Assembly (NCBI GenBank): GCA_947311815.1
Contig: CAMZMA010000287.1
Location: forward strand, 1 to 11,143
DNA length: 11,143 bases
Direction: 5' to 3'
DNA from: an uncultured Flavobacteriaceae bacterium
GTDB lineage: Bacteria > Bacteroidota > Bacteroidia > Flavobacteriales > Flavobacteriaceae
Below are positions 6,229 to 11,143 of the stretch, piece by piece (position 1 is the first letter of the stretch; each line of letters opens with the position of its first letter). The translations under genes were made by a program, and so were the position numbers. The notes under the pieces were generated by a model. That model saw only the letters and a list, made by a program, of their open reading frames with translations, was not told where the DNA came from and did not search any database.

Positions 6229-6255
6229 CCTTCCTCACGGCAGTCAGGGTCGAAA

Positions 6256-7626
6256 CTATCCAACTACATTTTCTGGATTGTATCCTAAATACGGTACTTT
6301 TTTTTCTGTAAAAATAATTCCGTATTCTTCTAATTCTTTTAAAATTGGTTCATACACTTCTTTGGTAATTGGTAATTGAACGCCAGGGGTTTTTATTTCT
6401 CCATTTAGTATTTTTAAGGCAGCTATAGCAACAGGTAAACCTACAGTTTTTGCCATCGCTGTGTAAGTTTGGTCATCTCCTTTAATAACCATGCTACTTT
6501 CTATTTGATGTTTTTCTCCATCAATTTCATATCCAAATTTATGATGCATTACAATCATATCTTTGTCATGCGCTTCTAGTGTCCAACTATCAGATAAAAT
6601 CTTTTGTAAAATTTGAGCAGGAGTTGCATTTTTAAGGGCTACTTTTTTCTTCGGATTAAAAATATCTAGTTCTACTAACTTGCTCCACATGACATCATCT
6701 TGATCAATTTTTAAGTAAGATCGCAGTTTTAATTCTACAGAATCGGTAGGAGAGTAGGCTAAGAATGAATTGGTAAAATCACGATAAGACATATTTTCAG
6801 AATCTTCAAATGTGTACGAATCGTCGGTCATTCCTAATTGCACAAAAACATTCCACGCTCTAGAAAACCCTACTTTTCTAATTGTACCTCTATACATGGT
6901 AGGGATGTTATCTAAACCATAAATACTGATGTACTTTAAAGAATCTCTATTTGCATAGGCTTCAAATCTGCCACTTCCGTTTACTTCTAAAAACTCAGTA
7001 CGTCTAAATAATTTGTGATACGGAATGTATTTATACGCATTCTCTTGAATAAACATTGCGGCTCCACCTTGTCCTGCAAGTACTACATTTCTTGGATTCC
7101 ACGTAAATTTATAGTTCCATAAATTGGTATCACTTTCAGGAGCAACCAAACCACCACAAAAAGACTCGAAAAGTAACATTTTTGCACCGTTATCTTTAAT
7201 TTTATCAATAATTTGCATTGCGCTCATATGATCGATTCCTGGGTCTAAGCCAATTTCGTTCATAAAAACCAATCCTTTTGATTTTACATCTTTGTCAAGT
7301 GCTTTCATTTCTTCAGAAATGTAAGAAGCTGTAACCATGTGTTTACTAAAAGTGACACAATCTTTAGCTACTTGCGCATGAAAACGCGCAGGAAGCATAG
7401 AAATAACCACAGCTGCTTTTTTTATAGCACTTTCTCGTTGATTTTTATCAAAAACATCTAACAATATAGCACTCGCATTTGAATGATTGTTGATGATTTT
7501 TTTAGCGTTATCTAAAGAAACATCGCCAATAGTAAGGTGTAAATTTTCTTTAGATGAATTGTCTAATAAATATTTTATAAGTGATGAGCTAGATTTTCCT
7601 GCTCCAATAATTAAGATATTTCTCAT
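6256..7626 (-). CDS. Saccharopine dehydrogenase-family oxidoreductase (NADP-dependent, glutamate-forming type)
   Basis: The 456-residue protein fits the Lys9-type saccharopine dehydrogenases (yeast enzyme about 446 residues). This enzyme interconverts saccharopine with aminoadipate semialdehyde plus glutamate in lysine metabolism. The N-terminal Rossmann fold starts with NILIIGAGKSS (nucleotide-binding GxGxxS at 8-13), and the D35 region follows the second strand (LTIGD). The middle catalytic domain has NEIGLDPGIDHM (123-134), SFCGGLVAPE (155-164) and YKFTWNPRNVVLAGQ (172-186), all characteristic of the family. The ATG at 7624-7626 places the glycine loop at the usual distance from the N-terminus. 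The gene is divergent from the DUF423 gene and convergent with trmN6. No second lysine-pathway gene is visible, so lysine breakdown is inference. The related carboxynorspermidine dehydrogenase activity cannot be fully excluded. Confidence 0.88.
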   Translation of the reverse strand: MRNILIIGAGKSSSSLIKYLLDNSSKENLHLTIGDVSLDNAKKIINNHSNASAILLDVFDKNQRESAIKKAAVVISMLPARFHAQVAKDCVTFSKHMVTASYISEEMKALDKDVKSKGLVFMNEIGLDPGIDHMSAMQIIDKIKDNGAKMLLFESFCGGLVAPESDTNLWNYKFTWNPRNVVLAGQGGAAMFIQENAYKYIPYHKLFRRTEFLEVNGSGRFEAYANRDSLKYISIYGLDNIPTMYRGTIRKVGFSRAWNVFVQLGMTDDSYTFEDSENMSYRDFTNSFLAYSPTDSVELKLRSYLKIDQDDVMWSKLVELDIFNPKKKVALKNATPAQILQKILSDSWTLEAHDKDMIVMHHKFGYEIDGEKHQIESSMVIKGDDQTYTAMAKTVGLPVAIAALKILNGEIKTPGVQLPITKEVYEPILKELEEYGIIFTEKKVPYLGYNPENVVG

Positions 7627-7635
7627 TTTAAAATG

Positions 7636-7643
7636 TACTTTTG
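7636..7643 (+). promoter_or_regulatory. -7 promoter element for the DUF423 gene
   Basis: TACTTTTG matches TAnnTTTG exactly and lies 62 bp before the ATG at 7706. No convincing -33 TTTG is seen about 20 bp upstream, so confidence is moderate. It sits 10 bp from the start codon of the divergent dehydrogenase gene. Confidence 0.4.
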
Positions 7644-7646
7644 TAT

Positions 7647-7666
7647 GTAAAGCGAATTTACGCTTT
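7647..7666. promoter_or_regulatory. Palindrome in the divergent intergenic region
   Basis: Two overlapping palindromes lie between the divergent genes: gtaaa...tttac (7647-7651 with 7657-7661) and aaagcg...cgcttt (7649-7654 with 7661-7666). The site is just downstream of the proposed plus-strand promoter and in the leader of the minus-strand gene, where a repressor could act on both. It might equally be a leader hairpin or chance in A/T-rich DNA. Confidence 0.25.
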
Positions 7667-7705
7667 TTGAATAAAAAAGTTTAATTTTAAACAAAAATTA
7701 ATAAA

Positions 7706-8092
7706 ATGTATAAAAATTTAACAATAGCTTCTGTACTAGGAGTATTTGCAGTCATCTTAGGAGCTTTTGGTGCACATGCATTAAAAGAAAAATTATCAAT
7801 TGATGCATTAAGCAGCTATCAAACGGCAGTTAGGTATCAATTATTTCATGTATTAGTCATCTTGTTTGTCAATAGTTTTAATCCATTTTCTGAAAAACAA
7901 AAAAACAACCTCAGCTATTTGTTCTTTGCAGGAATTTTATTGTTTTCGGGTTCAATCTATGCAATACATCTTTTACAAGTGTCGGCAAAGAGTATTTGGT
8001 TTGTAACGCCGTTAGGAGGATTGCTTTTTATGAGTGGTTGGATATTAATGGCTTTTTATTTTTTGAAGCTAAAAAAAAGTAATGAACAATAA
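7706..8092 (+). CDS. DUF423 family small inner-membrane protein
   Basis: This 128-residue protein belongs to the DUF423 family (E. coli YgdD, B. subtilis YwdK), whose biochemical role is unknown. Four membrane segments are visible at about 5-25, 44-58, 70-90 and 98-120, with a short basic tail (KLKKSNEQ). Family hallmarks are GAFGAHAL (19-26), YQLFH (44-48) and TPLGG (101-105). The length is normal for the family. The start ATG has an A-rich leader (aaaaattaataaa) with no Shine-Dalgarno; the GAFGAHAL motif at the expected distance supports it. It is divergent from the saccharopine dehydrogenase-like gene and lies 103 bp before pckA, which has its own promoter. Confidence 0.93.
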   Translation: MYKNLTIASVLGVFAVILGAFGAHALKEKLSIDALSSYQTAVRYQLFHVLVILFVNSFNPFSEKQKNNLSYLFFAGILLFSGSIYAIHLLQVSAKSIWFVTPLGGLLFMSGWILMAFYFLKLKKSNEQ

Positions 8093-8112
8093 ATAGTTAA
8101 TAAATAATTAAA

Positions 8113-8148
8113 TTTGATGACTCAATGTAAAAATATTTTTTACTTTTG
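8113..8148 (+). promoter_or_regulatory. Promoter of pckA (-33 and -7 elements)
   Basis: A TTTG at 8113-8116 and TACTTTTG at 8141-8148 match the Bacteroidota -33 and -7 consensus, with a 24-bp spacer that is at the long end of the usual range. Transcription would start near 8155, giving a leader of about 40 nt. This is the best-formed promoter in the window. Confidence 0.6.
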
Positions 8149-8195
8149 ACTTTTATTTTACAACACAATATAATAATAAACCTAAAAAAAGAGAA

Positions 8196-9797
8196 ATGAT
8201 ATATCAAGATACGAAATCGATTTCGTTAGATCATTTAGGAATTAAAAATGCAGCGGTTCGTTACAATTTAACGTCAGACCAATTGCACACAATTACTATT
8301 GAAAAAGGGCAAGGTGTTGAAGCATCATCAGGAGCTTTGGCAATTAACACGGGTGAATTTACAGGGCGATCGCCAATGGATCGTTTTATTGTAAAAGACG
8401 CTGTAACAAAAGATGAAGTTTGGTGGGGAAACATCAATATCCCTTTTGATGAAGATAAATTTGACAAGTTATATAACAAAGTAGTTGCTTATTTATCAGA
8501 AAAAGAAATTTTTGTACGTGATAGTTACGCATGTGCAGATAAAAATTACAAACTAAATATTAGAGTTGTTAATGAGCATCCTTGGGCAAATATGTTTGCG
8601 CATAATATGTTTTTACGTCCTACAGCTGAAGAATTAAAAGATTTTTCGCCAGAATGGACAGTAATTAACGCACCAAATTTTATGGCAGATGCAAAAGTTG
8701 ATGGAACACGTCAGCACAATTTTGCGATTTTAAATTTTAGTAAAAAAATTGTGTTGATAGGAGGTACAGGGTACACAGGGGAAATTAAGAAAGGTGTTTT
8801 TTCTGCCTTAAATTTTATCTTACCTGTATTTAAAAATACGCTGCCAATGCATTGTTCGGCAAATGTTGGTAAAGATGGTGATACTGCTATTTTCTTCGGA
8901 TTGTCGGGTACGGGTAAAACAACTTTATCTGCAGATCCAAACCGTAAATTAATTGGTGATGATGAACATGGTTGGACGAATGAAAATACCGTTTTTAATT
9001 TTGAAGGAGGATGTTACGCCAAAGTAATTGACTTATCAGCAGAAAAAGAACCAGACATTTTTAGAGCTATTAAAAAAGGAGCTATTTTAGAAAATGTTGT
9101 GATGGATGATCAAAGAAATGTTGATTTTGAAGATACTTCCATTACGCAAAATACACGTGTAAGTTATCCTATTTATCATATCGATAATATTCAAGAGGGG
9201 TCTATTGGAAAAAAACCGAAGAATATATTTTTCTTAACTGCGGATGCTTTTGGTGTGTTGCCTCCAATTTCTAAATTAACGCCTGGTCAAGCAGCGTATC
9301 ATTTTATTTCTGGTTATACCGCAAAAGTTGCAGGTACAGAAGCAGGAGTAACCGAACCTGTACCTAGTTTTTCAGCATGTTTTGGTGCACCATTTATGCC
9401 GTTACACCCAACACGTTATGCCGAAATGTTGAGCAAAAAAATGAAAGAAGCAAATGTTACAGTTTGGTTAGTAAATACAGGTTGGACTGGTGGTCCTTAC
9501 GGAGTAGGGAGTAGAATGAAATTAAAATATACAAGAGCGATGATTACTGCAGCTATGAACGGAAGTTTAGAGGCTGCCAATAAAGATAATTATCATGCAC
9601 ATACTGTTTTTGATTTAGCAATGCCTAAAACATGTCCGAATGTGCCATCAGGAGTTTTAAGCCCTAGATCTACTTGGAATAATGACAAAGGGTATTATGA
9701 AACTGCTCAGAAATTAGCAGACTCTTTTCATGAAAATTTCAAACAATTTGAAGAGTTTGCAAATGATGAAATTATGAACGGAGCTCCTTTAAAATAA
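8196..9797 (+). CDS. pckA: Phosphoenolpyruvate carboxykinase (ATP)
   Basis: This cytosolic enzyme converts oxaloacetate plus ATP to PEP, CO2 and ADP, the committed step of gluconeogenesis from TCA intermediates and amino acids; the reverse reaction can fix CO2. The 533-residue product has the full ATP-type set: R58 in TGRSPMDRF, GYTGEIKKG with K199 (192-200), metal ligand H219 in PMHCSANVG, P-loop GLSGTGKTT (235-243, K241), kinase-2 motif LIGDDEHGW (252-260, D256) and R321 in NTRVSYPI. All expected catalytic residues are present and the length is normal. The ATG at 8196 follows aaaaaaagagaa, a weak purine-rich site. The gene is monocistronic: it has its own promoter and a strong terminator shared with the convergent transporter gene. 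Confidence 0.98.
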   Translation: MIYQDTKSISLDHLGIKNAAVRYNLTSDQLHTITIEKGQGVEASSGALAINTGEFTGRSPMDRFIVKDAVTKDEVWWGNINIPFDEDKFDKLYNKVVAYLSEKEIFVRDSYACADKNYKLNIRVVNEHPWANMFAHNMFLRPTAEELKDFSPEWTVINAPNFMADAKVDGTRQHNFAILNFSKKIVLIGGTGYTGEIKKGVFSALNFILPVFKNTLPMHCSANVGKDGDTAIFFGLSGTGKTTLSADPNRKLIGDDEHGWTNENTVFNFEGGCYAKVIDLSAEKEPDIFRAIKKGAILENVVMDDQRNVDFEDTSITQNTRVSYPIYHIDNIQEGSIGKKPKNIFFLTADAFGVLPPISKLTPGQAAYHFISGYTAKVAGTEAGVTEPVPSFSACFGAPFMPLHPTRYAEMLSKKMKEANVTVWLVNTGWTGGPYGVGSRMKLKYTRAMITAAMNGSLEAANKDNYHAHTVFDLAMPKTCPNVPSGVLSPRSTWNNDKGYYETAQKLADSFHENFKQFEEFANDEIMNGAPLK

Positions 9798-9819
9798 AAA
9801 ATTTTACTTTTAAAATGAT

Positions 9820-9848
9820 AAAAAAGCACCCAATTTGGGTGCTTTTTT
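9820..9848. terminator. Bidirectional rho-independent terminator
   Basis: A perfect 12-bp stem, aaaaaagcaccc (9820-9831) with gggtgctttttt (9837-9848), and a 5-nt loop (aattt). The A/T ends give a U-tract in both directions. It lies 23 bp after the pckA stop and 20 bp beyond the stop of the opposing transporter gene, so it can end both transcripts. Confidence 0.93.
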
Positions 9849-9867
9849 ATTATGCATAAACGTAGTG

Positions 9868-11143
9868 TTATCTAACTCCGTGCATTAGTTTTTTGAAAAG
9901 AGGATTTAGCAACATCGCTAAAAGACCTACTCCGATAGGAATTATTGTAAAAATTAAGAAGAAAGTTGACATAGAATATTCAGCAGTAATATCATCAATC
10001 ATTCCGCCCATTTTACCAGCCAATTTATTTCCAATTGCAATAGCAATATACCAAACACCAAACATCATCGCAATCATTCTTCCTGGTACTAATTTACTTA
10101 CATACGATAAACCAACTGGAGATAAACACAACTCACCAAGTGTATGAAATAAATAGGCAAAAACTAACCAAACAATACTTACTGCGGCGGTCATTGCACC
10201 TTGTGGGATGTTACTTGCTCCAAATGCCAAAAATCCAAATCCTACACCTAATAACATGAGTCCTAAACCGTATTTTACAGCAGCACTTGGGTTGTATTTA
10301 CTTTCCCACCATTTAGAAAATAATGGAGCAAAAGCAATGATAAATAACGAATTTAAAATATTAAACCATGTGGCAGGAATTTCTGCTTTATCAGCTTGAA
10401 ATTCTTTGTATAAGAGCCATAAAACGATACCCCAAATAATAGTGAAACTTGCGGCTAATATATTGTTAGATAAAGGGATGAGTTTGTGAGAGTTCTTGTA
10501 TAATTTGATTAAAACCCAAGAAATTATTGCCAAAGGAATGATGTAAATAAGTGTATTTACAATTTTAAAAATAATGGCAGAATTGCCAACAATAACTCTA
10601 TTTGTGTAATCTTTTGCAAAGATATTCATAGAGCCACCTGCTTGTTCAAAAGAAGCCCAAAAGAATACGGTAAAAAAGGCGAAAATTCCTACGGCAATCA
10701 TTCGATCTTTTACCACTTTAGAGTATCTTGAAACACGGGTAAATAATAAAATTAAAAAAGAAATAAGACCCACTAAAATAGCAACGTTTTGCCCAGAAAC
10801 ACCTGCAATTTCAAAAGGAAATAGATTGATAGGGTTTGTTGCTCCTTTCATTTTAGAGATTTCGTATAAAGGATCATTAATTACATATAAAACGCCCAAA
10901 ATAGCACTGATATACATCAAAATCTTATCTAATAAAGTAAAATGATTTAATTCTGTTTCTCCTTCTTCTAAGATTTCTGATAAATTTGCTGCCGTTTCTT
11001 CTTCGGTTTTTGGTTCGGGTTTATCACCAACATGTCCAAAAACGGGTTGTGAAAAATAGAATTGTAACATTCCTAAGAACATAAATATACCTGCTAATCC
11101 AAAGCCCCAAGACCAGTGGTATTTTTCTCCTAAAGTACCACAC
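9868..11143 (-). CDS. POT/PTR2-family proton-coupled peptide transporter (5' end beyond the window)
   Basis: This is an inner-membrane H+ symporter of the major facilitator superfamily, most likely for di- and tripeptides. About 424 C-terminal residues are visible. The frame continues past the internal Met at 11082 into CGTLGEKYHWSWGFGLAGIF at the window edge, a POT motif, so that Met is not the start. Features include a long hydrophilic acidic loop (GDKPEPKTEEETAAN...) between membrane segments, the TM7-like FFWASFEQAGGSMNIFA, and the conserved FHTLGELCLSPVGLSYVSKLVPGR followed by GVWYIAIAIGNKLAG. About ten membrane segments can be counted. It ends in a short basic tail (FKKLMHGVR) and converges on pckA across a shared terminator. 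The exact substrate cannot be told from sequence. Confidence 0.93.
   Translation of the reverse strand, partial: CGTLGEKYHWSWGFGLAGIFMFLGMLQFYFSQPVFGHVGDKPEPKTEEETAANLSEILEEGETELNHFTLLDKILMYISAILGVLYVINDPLYEISKMKGATNPINLFPFEIAGVSGQNVAILVGLISFLILLFTRVSRYSKVVKDRMIAVGIFAFFTVFFWASFEQAGGSMNIFAKDYTNRVIVGNSAIIFKIVNTLIYIIPLAIISWVLIKLYKNSHKLIPLSNNILAASFTIIWGIVLWLLYKEFQADKAEIPATWFNILNSLFIIAFAPLFSKWWESKYNPSAAVKYGLGLMLLGVGFGFLAFGASNIPQGAMTAAVSIVWLVFAYLFHTLGELCLSPVGLSYVSKLVPGRMIAMMFGVWYIAIAIGNKLAGKMGGMIDDITAEYSMSTFFLIFTIIPIGVGLLAMLLNPLFKKLMHGVR

Noticed and set aside
9893..10399. Plus-strand open frames inside the peptide transporter gene
   Set aside because: They are antisense shadows of membrane segments of the POT transporter with no family features.
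11080..11082. ATG at 11082 as the start of the transporter
   Set aside because: The frame remains open to the window edge and the upstream codons encode the POT motif GTLGEKYHWSWGFGLAG, so the true start lies outside the window.

Overview
The window looks like chromosomal DNA of a marine-type member of the Flavobacteriia (Bacteroidota). This rests on low GC, A-rich leaders without Shine-Dalgarno sequences, TAnnTTTG-type -7 promoter elements, a DnaE with a proofreading exonuclease fused to its N-terminus, a bS16 with a long acidic tail, and small flavobacterial-style foldback repeats in several gene gaps. The genus cannot be fixed from the sequence. Most genes are core housekeeping genes. I see no CRISPR array, transposase, phage gene or defence gene.

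Layout. Positions 1-227 form a near-perfect giant hairpin: 104-bp arms around a 19-nt spacer. It repeats an internal piece of dnaE in opposite orientation and cuts the dnaE frame with a stop. It is most likely a fold-back chimera at a contig end. dnaE then runs leftwards from 3284. A 485-bp divergent gap (3285-3769) holds foldback repeats and the rpsP promoter and leader. The translation block rpsP-rimM follows rightwards. A 572-bp gap (4819-5390) comes next. It holds a foldback repeat, a tRNA-Ser(GGA) gene, a hairpin-rich 145-bp segment bounded by a 20-bp exact repeat of the tRNA 3' end, and an 8-bp tandem repeat. After it come trmN6 (tRNA A37 methyltransferase, apparently with a non-canonical ATC start) and, convergently, a saccharopine dehydrogenase-family gene on the minus strand. 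Divergent from that gene is a DUF423 membrane protein gene, followed by pckA (ATP-type PEP carboxykinase), which ends at a strong bidirectional terminator. Last is a POT-family peptide transporter on the minus strand that runs off the right edge.

How the genes fit together. rpsP, rimM, tRNA-Ser and trmN6 all serve the translation apparatus: a 30S protein, its assembly factor, a tRNA and a tRNA modifier. The saccharopine dehydrogenase-like enzyme, PEP carboxykinase and peptide/H+ symporter fit an organism that takes up peptides and amino acids and makes sugar from them, though they are separate transcription units.

The most notable observations are the fold-back that truncates dnaE, the tRNA-Ser 3'-end direct repeats around a structured insert, the apparent ATC start of trmN6, the loss of PHP metal ligands in a DnaE that carries its own exonuclease, and two mutually exclusive hairpins in the rpsP leader. 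I found no convincing evidence of a wholly new multi-gene system.
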